A DNA stretch of 49,618 nucleotides. It comes from Acidimicrobiaceae bacterium RAAP-2. GTDB taxonomy: Bacteria > Actinomycetota > Acidimicrobiia > Acidimicrobiales > RAAP-2. Made by a program: the position numbers and the translations under genes. The notes beneath the pieces were generated by a model that did no database searches, was not told the origin of the DNA, and was given only the letters and a program-made list of their open reading frames with translations. Location of the stretch: assembly GCA_001443545.1 (NCBI GenBank), contig LMAD01000015.1:1-49618 (forward strand). The letters are read 5' to 3'. Numbering within the stretch: position 1 is the stretch's first letter; the number at the start of each line of letters is the position of its first letter. Below, piece by piece: positions 24,905 to 33,151 of the stretch.

Positions 24905-25360
24905 CTAGTCGCGAAGGAATTGGTCGAGTCGCCATCCCCCCGAGGTCGCCACGTCGCACAGGGCGTCGGTGCAGCGCACCATGACGTCGAGCACTTGCGT
25001 CGCGGCCGCGTCAGCGGGTACTTCGAGTAGCAGGCCGCGCTGGTTGTGGTCCTGACGAAGGACGAAGGGCGCGTCGCCGACGAGCTCGGCCACGCGGGCG
25101 CGTCCGAGGCGACCGCGCGTGTGCAAGACCCCGAGCGTCGACGGCTGGACCCGGCCGTGGCGCTCGGGGTTCGTGACGAAGGACGCGACGGTGACGCCCT
25201 GGTGCACGCGCAGTCCCATGAAGTCGACCTTGAGGTCGGGCACGTCGTCCACGGCGCTCGGGATGACGTTGCACCAGCCGCGGCCCGCCCCGATGGACTC
25301 GATCGCCGCGATCGCCTCGGCGTGGTCGCTCGAGAAGGTGATGGTGCGCCGGGTCGTCAC
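24905..25360 (-). CDS. conserved-looking hypothetical protein
   Basis: A 151-residue soluble protein, start GTG at 25360 with AGAGG upstream. It contains a mixed alpha/beta pattern (VDDVPDLKVDFMGLRVHQGVTVASFVTN, written in part) and two late cysteines (MVRCTDALCDVA). There is no signal peptide and I do not recognise a family. Codon usage matches neighbours and the frame is not shadowed by a better one, so I take it as real. It lies 129 bases from the electron-transfer operon start but is transcribed toward it, not with it. Confidence 0.65.
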   Translation of the reverse strand: MTTRRTITFSSDHAEAIAAIESIGAGRGWCNVIPSAVDDVPDLKVDFMGLRVHQGVTVASFVTNPERHGRVQPSTLGVLHTRGRLGRARVAELVGDAPFVLRQDHNQRGLLLEVPADAAATQVLDVMVRCTDALCDVATSGGWRLDQFLRD

Positions 25361-25444
25361 GGGGGTCCTCTCCGGGTTCGCGTGGGTCGCGCCCGATGCC
25401 TCGATAGTAGGGACCTGGAATGCCGCGCGTCCGGGCGGACGGGT

Positions 25445-26512
25445 CTAGCGACGCGCGGGGTCCGCGGGCCGGTACTCGAAGCTCGGCCCGACCGGCTCGC
25501 CCGAGGTCCGCGCGCCCGACGCCATCGCGCGGGCCTGGTCCTCGAGGTCGGACATCGTGCGCAGCGACACCATGAACGTGTCGAAGTCGTTGTGGCCGTT
25601 CAACAGGTCGTGGAGCTGGCCGAGCAGGGTGGTGTAGGTGGCGTTGAAGCGCTCGACCTGGTTTCGCGCGGGCGAACCGGCGGGGTGGTCACTCGCCACG
25701 GGGTCCTCGGGGAGGTTGAAGATGCCGCTCGGGTCGACGATGACCGGGTCGCCGACGAACTGATACGCGAACTGGCGCGACGGGGCGTCGGGCACCTTGA
25801 CCAGCCGTCGGCCGTGCTTCAGCTCGCTCAGGCGGTAGAAGTGGGAGTAGTCGTTCACCCCGCCCGGTCCGTCGATCTCCTCGGGCGACGAGGCGGTCCC
25901 CTCACCTTGTTGGATGATGGTGTCGAGCGCGCCGATGGCGGTTGGCGCGTCCACGACCAACAGCGAGCCGAACATCAGGTCGGGGCCGACCTGACGGCGG
26001 GGCGCCGGGGCGAAGGCGCTGGCCGGCAGGCGTTCGATGGCCCGCGAGATCGTCAGGTAGAACTCGCCGATCGTGGTCGAGGGCACCTCGGCGAGCGCGG
26101 CGTGGGCTTCGTAGTCCATGGGGTCGCGGGGTTCTTCGACTTCGATGAAGGCCTCGAGCTGATCGGCGCTGAACGGGCGCAGGTGCAGCGTGAGTTGGCC
26201 CTCGACGCCCCCGGGGAGGTGACTCGGGTACGTGGGGATGAACCGGCGGTGCGAGACGCTGGGCGCGCCGCCGATGGCGTTGAGGACGTTGGCGGCCAGC
26301 ACCATGTGGAGCATCTCTTCGATCACGACCGATTTGATGATCGAGGCGGCCTCGCCGTTCTTCTCGGGGTCGAGGGAGAAGTAGGCGTAGAGGTAGACCG
26401 GGATCGTCGAGTGCTCCAACTCGATCGCGCGCTGCAGGGCGGCACGGATCGAGGTCAGGGTCGGTTCGTCGCCGTGGAGGCCGGCGAGCACGGATCGGTG
26501 CAAGGTGATCAT
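25445..26512 (-). CDS. ferritin-like (VioB-type iminophenylpyruvate dimer synthase domain) protein
   Basis: A 355-residue protein whose first half is a ferritin-like four-helix bundle: ELEHSTIPVYLYAYFSL and VVIEEMLHMVLAANVLNAI supply Glu and ExxH metal ligands. The family is named for the ferritin-like domain of VioB but is widespread as a stand-alone protein; stand-alone members may oxidise small substrates at a di-iron centre. The C-terminal half has no identified motif. ATG 26512 is preceded by AGGAG. The neighbours (thioesterase, aminotransferase) do not form an evident pathway with it. The metal role is inferred from ligand motifs. Confidence 0.82.
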   Translation of the reverse strand: MITLHRSVLAGLHGDEPTLTSIRAALQRAIELEHSTIPVYLYAYFSLDPEKNGEAASIIKSVVIEEMLHMVLAANVLNAIGGAPSVSHRRFIPTYPSHLPGGVEGQLTLHLRPFSADQLEAFIEVEEPRDPMDYEAHAALAEVPSTTIGEFYLTISRAIERLPASAFAPAPRRQVGPDLMFGSLLVVDAPTAIGALDTIIQQGEGTASSPEEIDGPGGVNDYSHFYRLSELKHGRRLVKVPDAPSRQFAYQFVGDPVIVDPSGIFNLPEDPVASDHPAGSPARNQVERFNATYTTLLGQLHDLLNGHNDFDTFMVSLRTMSDLEDQARAMASGARTSGEPVGPSFEYRPADPARR

Positions 26513-26652
26513 TGGGTCTCCTGAGCTGTGCGGCCGCCTCACGCGCCGCTCGCGCCGCGGGGCCGGCGAACGGCCCCACCGGGAACGAGGATTCCACACC
26601 GCTGCGCCGGGTGCAAACGGGTCGCGGCGGCCGGGGGCGGAACGCACCGGCG

Positions 26653-27438
26653 TCAGTCGCGCGGTCTCACTGTGAGGCACTGGGCGATGGTCCCGATCGG
26701 GCCGTGCACGTCGTGCAGGGTGCTCAGGGTGAGCCCGAGCCCGTGCGCGCCGAAGGTCACGCTCGTGTCGAAGCCGAGCCACTCGCCGCGCGGCGCTTCG
26801 AAGAGGTGCGCGGTCAGGTCGACGTTGGGGAACGCGAGACCGTTGGACGACGCCCGCGGAGTCATCCCGTTGGCCAGGTCGAACAGTCCGACGGCGCGCG
26901 CGAGGTCACTGACCGCTTCGTCGTCGAGCAGGGGCACCCGGGCGCGCAGCCAGAAGGCGGCCCGCCCCGGTTCGCGTTCGTCGCGACGCACGTCGACCGA
27001 GCCGACGAAACCCCCCGGCCAGAAGGTCGACGGGTCCCAGGGCGCCATCGTCTCCGGTGGGTCGATACGCGCCAGCGGCGTGGCCGCGACCGCCGCGGTG
27101 TCGTAGGGCGCCATGAGCCAGGCCCGCAGCACGACGGCGTCGCGGCCCGCGTGGCTGAGCCGGGCCTCGACCAGCTCGATGGTCCGCCCGGGTCTGAGTG
27201 TCGCGACCTCGACGTGGACGGCGTCGATGGGGATGGCGCCGAGGATGTCGTAGCTGAGCCGCGCGATCGGCATCTCGTCGTGGCGCCGCGCGTCGCGGTC
27301 CGTCTCGATCGCGTGGGCGAGCAGCCCGAGGGCCGGCGAGACGTGTTGCTCGGTCGTGGTCCAGGCACCGCCGACGTGTTCGGTGGCTTCGTACTCGTTC
27401 GCACCCAGTCGGGTGAAGTAGGAGCGCGCATCGGGCAT
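26653..27438 (-). CDS. TesB-like acyl-CoA thioesterase
   Basis: A 261-residue double-hotdog protein. The N-terminal half has HDEMPIARLSYDILGAI; the C-terminal half has FPNVDLTAHL, a Thr/Ser-rich strand and AQCLTVR, matching the Asp-Thr/Ser-Gln catalytic set of TesB-type thioesterases. It would hydrolyse an acyl-CoA. ATG 27438 has AAAGG nine bases upstream; the 11 residues upstream of it are unlikely. It diverges from the aminotransferase. Confidence 0.82.
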   Translation of the reverse strand: MPDARSYFTRLGANEYEATEHVGGAWTTTEQHVSPALGLLAHAIETDRDARRHDEMPIARLSYDILGAIPIDAVHVEVATLRPGRTIELVEARLSHAGRDAVVLRAWLMAPYDTAAVAATPLARIDPPETMAPWDPSTFWPGGFVGSVDVRRDEREPGRAAFWLRARVPLLDDEAVSDLARAVGLFDLANGMTPRASSNGLAFPNVDLTAHLFEAPRGEWLGFDTSVTFGAHGLGLTLSTLHDVHGPIGTIAQCLTVRPRD

Positions 27439-27746
27439 GTCGTTGCACCTTTCTCGTCCCGCGAACCGCACGCCGCGCGTGGACGACGGGTCTCGTCTGG
27501 GGTCGCGGGGCCGTCGAGCGCCGGGTGATGGCTGAAGAGGCTACCGGGTCCCGGGAGGACCGGCGGCGCACGCGATGCCCGGTTCACGGCGAGAGGGCGA
27601 GATGCGCCAGACCTCGCCGAGGCGTTGCGACGGACGGGGATATTCTGGGCTGGTCAAGCGCCGCAGCTCGTCGCAGCCGCGTCGAAGTCCGGTACGTCCA
27701 GTGGAGAGCGCATGGGTTGGCGAATACGGGGCCGTTCGGTGAGCGC
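27439..27746. other. divergent intergenic region
   Basis: Between the thioesterase and aminotransferase starts. A GATATTCT sequence near 27640 may hold a plus-strand -10 box. No gene or strong hairpin was seen. Confidence 0.4.
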
Positions 27747-28934
27747 GTGAACGAGTCCCAACGCGCCCAACGCGTCGCGCCCTTCTACGCGATGGCCTTC
27801 GAGCAGCAGGCTGCGGCGATCGAGACCCGGGGCGAGCACGTCGTGCGTTTCAACCTCGGTGAACCGGACTTCGGCGCGCCGCCGGCCGTGCGTGACGCGA
27901 TGCGTCTCGCGATGGACCGACCCCAGCCCTACACGCCGGCCCTCGGACTACCCGCGTTGCGCGAGGCGATCGCGGCCTTCTACCTCGAGCGTCACCACGT
28001 TGAGGTCGACCCCGCTCGCGTGGTGGTCACGTCTGGGGCCTCGGCCGCCCTGTTGTTGACGCTCGCGGCCATCGTCGATGTGGGTAGCGAGGTCATCATG
28101 GCCGACCCGTCGTACCCGTGCAACCGTCAGCTCGTGGACTCCTTCGGCGGCCGCGTCGCGCTGGTCCCGACCACGATGGCGACCCGGTTCCAGCTCGATC
28201 GGGACCTCGTCGAACGGGCCTGGACCGACGATACGCGAGCGGTGATGATCGCCACCCCGTCTAACCCGACGGGGACCTCGATCCCCTTCGACGAGCTGGG
28301 CGCGATCTGCGAGCTGGCCCGCGAGCGCGGCGCGTGGCGGATCGTCGATGAGATCTACTTGAACCTCGCCGACCCCGACGCGAACGGCGAACCGGCGCGC
28401 AGCGTCCTCTCGATCGACCCCGACGCCATCGTCATCAACAGCTTCTCCAAGTACTTCGCCATGACCGGCTGGCGACTCGGGTGGTGCATCGTGCCCGTAT
28501 CCCTCGTCTCGTCGATGGAGCGTTTGGCGATGAACTACTTCTTGTGCGCCTCGTCGCCCGCCCAGCAGGCCGCGCTCGCGTGCTTCACGCCCGAGACACT
28601 GGCGGTCTGTGAGGGACGGCGCGCCGAGTTCGTCGCGCGTCGAACGCTCGTGCTCGACGGACTCGCTCGCATCGGACTGCCCGTTCCGGTCGCGCCCGAC
28701 GGCGCCTTCTACGTCTACCTCGACGTCAGTGGGACCGGGCTCGGTTCGTGGGAGTTCTGTGAGCGGGCGCTCCACGAGGCCCACGTCGCCCTCACGCCGG
28801 GACGGGACTTCGGCACCCACGGCGCCGACACCTACGTGCGCCTCTCCTACACCGCCGCCGCCGACGAACTGACCGAGGGCCTCGCCCGGCTCGGGGCCTT
28901 CGTCGACATCCTGCGCGAATCCACGGGGACCTGA
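27747..28934 (+). CDS. class I/II pyridoxal-phosphate aminotransferase
   Basis: A 395-residue fold-type I enzyme. The substrate end has FNLGEPDFG; the PLP lysine lies in NSFSKYFAMTGWRLGW; the Asn and Asp/Tyr that hold the ring are in TPSNPTGT and IVDEIYLNL. The C-terminal Arg in YVRLSYT binds the carboxylate. This resembles aspartate/aromatic aminotransferases of the 1-gamma group, but the amino donor is not clear. GTG 27747 begins the conserved region with no strong ribosome site; the frame is open to 27525. Confidence 0.93.
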   Translation: MNESQRAQRVAPFYAMAFEQQAAAIETRGEHVVRFNLGEPDFGAPPAVRDAMRLAMDRPQPYTPALGLPALREAIAAFYLERHHVEVDPARVVVTSGASAALLLTLAAIVDVGSEVIMADPSYPCNRQLVDSFGGRVALVPTTMATRFQLDRDLVERAWTDDTRAVMIATPSNPTGTSIPFDELGAICELARERGAWRIVDEIYLNLADPDANGEPARSVLSIDPDAIVINSFSKYFAMTGWRLGWCIVPVSLVSSMERLAMNYFLCASSPAQQAALACFTPETLAVCEGRRAEFVARRTLVLDGLARIGLPVPVAPDGAFYVYLDVSGTGLGSWEFCERALHEAHVALTPGRDFGTHGADTYVRLSYTAAADELTEGLARLGAFVDILRESTGT

Positions 28935-29013
28935 GCGGCGCGGAACTCGGGTCCCTGGTGCAAACCGCTGGTAGTGGGACCTTCGGTGCGGTGCCTGCGG
29001 TGCTGGTGGCGGA

Positions 29014-29430
29014 CTAGGGCGTTCGGTCGCCCGGTCCGGGGAAGTGCTTCGCCGCCCACACGCTGAGGGCGTGCATGGCCGGGACGAGCGCGGTGCCGGC
29101 GTCGGAGAGCTGATAGGAGACCGAGATCGGAGGGCCGGGTTCGACGGCGCGAACGATGAGTCCCGCGGTCTGGAGCTCACTGAGGCGCTCGGAGAGGACG
29201 GAATCGCTGATTCCGGTCACGTTGCGTCGAAGTTCGGCGAAGCCGGAGGCGCCGTTGGTCAGAGTTCCCAAGATCACGCCGTTCCAGCGCTTGCCCAAGA
29301 AGGTGAAGGCCTGAGCGAGGGCCTCGTCACAGGTCTTGGAATTCCCCTCACCGGTGCTCGCCGTCGAGTGACCCGCGCTCGTCGGACCCACGGTCGCGCT
29401 GGTCGGTGTGGGGGTGCTCACAGGGTTCAT
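29014..29430 (-). CDS. HxlR family transcriptional regulator
   Basis: A 138-residue winged-helix regulator. Cys34 in CDEALAQAFTFLGKRW is the conserved residue many HxlR/HypR-type proteins use to sense electrophiles or hypochlorite by disulfide formation. Helix-wing residues follow in FAELRRNVTGISDSVLSERL. The first 30 residues form a Ser/Thr/Pro-rich tail not usual in the family. ATG 29430 is the only good start after that. It diverges from the azoreductase gene, the normal layout for such a regulator and its target. Confidence 0.9.
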   Translation of the reverse strand: MNPVSTPTPTSATVGPTSAGHSTASTGEGNSKTCDEALAQAFTFLGKRWNGVILGTLTNGASGFAELRRNVTGISDSVLSERLSELQTAGLIVRAVEPGPPISVSYQLSDAGTALVPAMHALSVWAAKHFPGPGDRTP

Positions 29431-29519
29431 TGTACTAGTTACTTGGTCCAGACTGGTTGCTTCGTTTTTAGAAGCGACCGGTAGAATGAGAGAAGAATTA
29501 CCGAACTCAAGGAACCGAT
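29431..29519. promoter_or_regulatory. divergent HxlR/azoreductase promoter region
   Basis: An AT-richer stretch than its surroundings. Plus strand: TTGCTT (29457-29462) and TAGAAT (29482-29487) could be -35 and -10 with a long 19-base spacer; AAGGAA precedes the azoreductase ATG. Palindromes ACTAGT and CCAG-A-CTGG lie on the regulator side and may be operator parts. Confidence 0.4.
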
Positions 29520-30170
29520 ATGTCACTCTTTCGACTCGACGCCAGTATCCGCACCGACGCCTCGGTCAGCCGAGACATCGCCGACATCGTCGAAGCGACG
29601 TGGCGCCAGGACAACCCCGACGGCGCCATCACCCGCCGCCACGTCGGGCTCGAACCGGTCCCGGCCACCGCGTGGGCCTCATCGGTCTTCGCCGATCGAG
29701 CCCACCCAGCGACGCTCACCCCAGAGCAGCGTGACGCCGTCGCGCTAGCGGCCACGCTGGTCGACGAGCTACTCGAGGCCGAGGCGCTGCTGTTCGCCGT
29801 TCCGCTCTACAACTTCGGCGTCTCCCAGCACTTCAAGGCCTGGGTCGACCTCGTGCTCACCGACCCGCGACTGAGCACGGGCGCGGGACAGCCCCTCGCC
29901 GGGCGCCCGGCGGTGCTGGTGGTGGTGCGCGGTGGCGCCTACGGCGAAGGGACGCCCCGAGAGGGTTGGGACCACGCCGCGGGTTGGATGCGCCGCATCC
30001 TCGAGGACGTCTGGGGACTCGACCTGCGCGTGGTGGAGTCCGAGTTCTCCTTGGTGGGCGTCAACCCGGCCCTCGACCAGTTCAAGGAGCTGGCCGCGGA
30101 GATGCGCCGTGAATCCGAGCGGTTGGCCGGCGAGCACGGTCGTCACCTCGCTCGCGCGCTCGCGCACTGA
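29520..30170 (+). CDS. FMN-dependent NAD(P)H azoreductase / quinone reductase
   Basis: A 216-residue flavodoxin-like fold. MSLFRLDASIR and VPLYNFGVSQHFKAWVDLV are the AzoR family's phosphate-binding and isoalloxazine-binding loops. It reduces azo dyes and quinones by two-electron steps. It lies at the head of a plus-strand cluster with DoxX and a 42-residue ORF, and divergent from an HxlR regulator. This layout is common for electrophile or quinone defence. RBS AAGGAA. Confidence 0.92.
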   Translation: MSLFRLDASIRTDASVSRDIADIVEATWRQDNPDGAITRRHVGLEPVPATAWASSVFADRAHPATLTPEQRDAVALAATLVDELLEAEALLFAVPLYNFGVSQHFKAWVDLVLTDPRLSTGAGQPLAGRPAVLVVVRGGAYGEGTPREGWDHAAGWMRRILEDVWGLDLRVVESEFSLVGVNPALDQFKELAAEMRRESERLAGEHGRHLARALAH

Positions 30171-30202
30171 ACCCTGACCGTAGACACCGAAAGGAATCAC
30201 CC

Positions 30203-30553
30203 ATGCATCTCGCGACGATCATCGTGACCTCACTCCTCGGCCTCGCGGCGCTCGCCTCGGCCGCGGGCAAACTGCGCCGGTCACCGGCCGTGATCGCGAG
30301 CATGACCCATGTCGGCGTGCGGGACGCCCAGGTCCCGATCCTCGGCGTCATCGAGATCGCGGGGGGAGCGGGGCTCTTCGTCGGCTTGGCCGTCGTGTCG
30401 CTCGGCCGTTTGGCCGCGGCGGGGCTCGTGCTGTACTTCCTCGGCGCGGTGATCGCGCACCGGCGCGTCAAGGACCGAATCGCGGTCTTCGCACCGGCCG
30501 CGCTCTTGCTCGTGGTCGCGGTAGCGACCTTCGTCCTGCAGGTCCAACGATGA
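30203..30553 (+). CDS. DoxX family membrane protein
   Basis: A 116-residue protein with four helices; it follows the azoreductase by 32 bases and has AAAGGAA upstream. DoxX-like proteins often travel with oxidoreductases and peroxide-defence genes. The stop overlaps the ATG of a 42-residue ORF in ATGA. Confidence 0.85.
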   Translation: MHLATIIVTSLLGLAALASAAGKLRRSPAVIASMTHVGVRDAQVPILGVIEIAGGAGLFVGLAVVSLGRLAAAGLVLYFLGAVIAHRRVKDRIAVFAPAALLLVVAVATFVLQVQR

Positions 30554-30678
30554 GGCGCCGGGCGAGTCGGGATCTTCAGGAGCGACCCGTCGTCGTGTCG
30601 CTCGCCCATACGAGTCTGTCCACGCTGACGATGCTCGCCGCATCGTGGTTCTCGACGTGGCGCGAGGAGCGCCGCTAG
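30550..30678 (+). CDS. 42-residue ORF translationally coupled to DoxX
   Basis: ATG at 30550 shares ATGA with the DoxX stop. The peptide has a basic N terminus (MRRRASRD), a middle helix LAHTSLSTLTMLAASWF, and a charged end (WREERR), so it could be a one-helix membrane or amphipathic peptide. No family is recognised. The overlap is the main support; it may be chance. Confidence 0.4.
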   Translation: MRRRASRDLQERPVVVSLAHTSLSTLTMLAASWFSTWREERR

Positions 30679-30790
30679 GACGCATCGACATCGCGGGCCC
30701 ACGTCGCGACGGGGCTCGCCACCGACCGGGTCGGGTGGGGTGGTCGTCCTATGCTCGGAATCGGCGATGACCACGTGATGGGGTTCGAGC

Positions 30791-31447
30791 ATGGCGACTG
30801 ATTCGACGAACGCAGCTGCGACGCCGGCGGCCCGTCGGGGCCGACTGGCCTGGCCAACGCCGGGCGAGATGACCGCCGAACAGCTCGAGGTCTATCGATC
30901 GATACTGGAGGGCCCCCGGGCACGGGCGCCGCAAGTCTTTGCCGTGACCGACGACGATGGACGGCTGGAGGGCCCCTTCAACGCCCTGCTCGTCGATCCG
31001 CGACTCGGTGGCCCGGTGCAGGCGCTCGGCACCGCCGTTCGTTTCGCCAGTTCGCTCAGCGATCGGCAACGAGAGATCGCGATACTGGAGCTCGCGTCGC
31101 GCGAACGCTGCGACTTCGAGTGGTACGCGCACGAGCGGATCGGTCGGGCGATCGGCCTCGGCGACGACGAGCTCGAGGCTTTGGAAACCGACGCCGAGTG
31201 CGCGAGCTTCAGCGCCGACGAAGTCGTCGTGCGTCGCGTGGTGCGTTCGCTGCACGCCCGACGCGACCTCGATGACGACACCTTCGACGAGGCGACGCGC
31301 GCCCTGGGACCGCCTCGACTGGCCGACCTCGTCGTGCTCGTCGGCTACTACCAACTCTTGTCGCTCAGCCTCACGGTCTGGCGGACACCGTTGCCCGACG
31401 GGCAAGGCCGTCCGTGGGGGTCCGAGGCGTCGCCGCGCGAGGCGTAG
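30791..31447 (+). CDS. carboxymuconolactone-decarboxylase (CMD) family protein
   Basis: A 218-residue CMD-like helical protein. LSDRQREIAILELASRERCDFEWYAHERIG holds the motif region: a single Cys followed by His (C-x6-H) rather than the AhpD CxxC, so a peroxidase-like disulfide role is doubtful. It follows the azoreductase/DoxX group in the same direction but 112 bases later, and may have its own promoter. Confidence 0.85.
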   Translation: MATDSTNAAATPAARRGRLAWPTPGEMTAEQLEVYRSILEGPRARAPQVFAVTDDDGRLEGPFNALLVDPRLGGPVQALGTAVRFASSLSDRQREIAILELASRERCDFEWYAHERIGRAIGLGDDELEALETDAECASFSADEVVVRRVVRSLHARRDLDDDTFDEATRALGPPRLADLVVLVGYYQLLSLSLTVWRTPLPDGQGRPWGSEASPREA

Positions 31448-31667
31448 TCGTACCCCTGGCGCACGAGCGGGCTCGTCACCGCGATGATCCAAGCGATGCA
31501 GAAGCGGTGACAACGGGTGGTGTGACCATGACCGGCGACACGTTCGTCACCCCCGAGCGCGACGGGTGCCAACGACGTCGCTCGTTACCTCGTGGCAGGG
31601 TCGATTCGGTGGCGCCACCGGGCGGTGCTAGACCGGACTGGGGCCCGTAGTGAATAGGACTAGTGGG

Positions 31668-32957
31668 ATGAATACCAAGTTTTGGAAACGTCCGGCGGTG
31701 CTGGTCTCCACGTTGGTTGTGGTTGTAGTGGTCGTTGTCGCGCTGGTCATGGTGACGAAAGGTCAGGGCAGTTCGAGGCCCACCGCACCCGCCTCCGTGA
31801 CTGCGGTTGCGGCCAAGACCGCCGCGGTGGTCAGCTGGTCGGCTCCATCGTCCGACGGTGGCGCCGCGATCACGAGCTACGTGGTCACCTCGCACCCGGC
31901 GAACCGGACCTGTCGCTCGACGACTAGGACGTGCACGATCTCGGGACTGGCGAACGGGACGTCGTACACCTTCACCGTCGTCGCCCACAACGCGGTCGGT
32001 GCGAGCCCGAGTTCGTCCCCTTCTCAGGGCGTTGTGCCGCTGGCGTCGATCGCGAGTGCGCCATCGCTCTCCGTCCAGCCCTCGGCCAAGCTCACCAACG
32101 GTGCGACGGTCGTGGTGACCGGCGCGAACTTCACGCCGAACGACCACGTGTTCCTCGTGGAGTGCCTCGCGACGGCCACGGGACAGGGCGGCTGTGACAC
32201 CGCCACCGCGACGCCGGTGACCATCACCGCCGCCGGGGCGCTGCCTCGTACGAGCTTCACGGTCCGCACCGGCGTGATTGGCGCCGGGGCCTGCGGCACC
32301 AAGACCTCGAATCTGCACGACTGCGCCGTCAGCGCCGGCAACGCGAGCGGTGGCGACACGGCGGCCGCGCCGATCGCCTTCCGAGCCCCGTCGTCCTCGG
32401 TGACGACCACGACGAGCGCCGGCCGGTCGACGACCACGCTGAAGTCGGCGACTACCACCACGGCCAAGCCCCCGACCACCACGGCCAAGCCCCCGACCAC
32501 GACCGTGCCCGTTTCGAAGAGCGTGGCCTTCCGCGGTTCGTACTCGGGTACCTTCACCGTGCTCATCGTGAACAACAACTCCTCGTCGGGGTCAGCGTCG
32601 GTGACTTCGCTGAGCGGCTCGGGCACCGGGACGGACCTCGGGTCGAGCACGTTGAGCGGTTCGGGCCAGGTCCCCACGACGTCGACGAACGTGGGCTTCA
32701 GCTTCAACGGCAGCGGGAGCCTCTCGGGTCCGGGTGGCACCTTGAGCCTGGTGGTCGCGAGCTCGTCGGCCAACGTCCCCGACGGTGCGGGGACCGGGAC
32801 GCTCAGTGGCTCGGCCAAGATCACTGGCGGGACGGGCGCCTTCGCCGGGGCTTCGGGGACGCTGCAGTTCAGTGGATCGTTCAAACTGACCGGAATCGAT
32901 TCGGGGACCCAGACGCCCGCCTTCACGAGCACGCTCTCGGGCACCATTCACCTCTAG
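31668..32957 (+). CDS. secreted protein with Fn3, neocarzinostatin-like and beta-barrel domains
   Basis: A 429-residue exported protein. A signal anchor with a very long valine run starts near MNTKFWKRP. Then come a fibronectin type III domain (about 37-125, with an extra Cys pair), a neocarzinostatin-like domain (about 128-240), a Thr/Pro linker built from a 21-base tandem repeat, and a Gly/Ser-rich C-terminal domain (about 285-429) that looks like an AOC/dirigent-type beta barrel. The neocarzinostatin assignment rests on VQPSAKLTNGATVVVTGANF, a Cys pair spaced 10 apart (CLATATGQGGC) as in the first disulfide of neocarzinostatin, and a final APIAF. ATG 31668 is preferred over GTG 31650. No enediyne genes are nearby, so the domain may serve adhesion or ligand binding. 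Confidence 0.78.
   Translation: MNTKFWKRPAVLVSTLVVVVVVVVALVMVTKGQGSSRPTAPASVTAVAAKTAAVVSWSAPSSDGGAAITSYVVTSHPANRTCRSTTRTCTISGLANGTSYTFTVVAHNAVGASPSSSPSQGVVPLASIASAPSLSVQPSAKLTNGATVVVTGANFTPNDHVFLVECLATATGQGGCDTATATPVTITAAGALPRTSFTVRTGVIGAGACGTKTSNLHDCAVSAGNASGGDTAAAPIAFRAPSSSVTTTTSAGRSTTTLKSATTTTAKPPTTTAKPPTTTVPVSKSVAFRGSYSGTFTVLIVNNNSSSGSASVTSLSGSGTGTDLGSSTLSGSGQVPTTSTNVGFSFNGSGSLSGPGGTLSLVVASSSANVPDGAGTGTLSGSAKITGGTGAFAGASGTLQFSGSFKLTGIDSGTQTPAFTSTLSGTIHL
32459..32500 (+). repeat. two exact 21-bp tandem repeats (Thr/Lys/Pro linker)
   Basis: 32459-32479 and 32480-32500 are identical and encode the repeated TTTAKPP linker between domains of the secreted protein. This is a typical length-variable spacer. 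Confidence 0.85.
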
Positions 32958-33151
32958 GGCATCGAGCGACGGGGTCGTATCGGATCAGCGCGCGACGTCC
33001 CGGTCGCAACGAGACACCCGACGACCGGACCGCGCGGCGCGGCCACGGGTTCACCGGGGTACTCGAGTCGTACCGAGTCGAACACCTCGTCGCCGACAGT
33101 CCCACCGAGGGTCTCACACGGTGTGGCTCCGTCTTCTCCCTCGACCCTGAA

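Noticed and set aside
32459..32500. Tandem 21-bp repeats as a CRISPR or operator array
   Set aside because: They are in frame, only two copies, have no spacers and encode a Thr/Pro linker.
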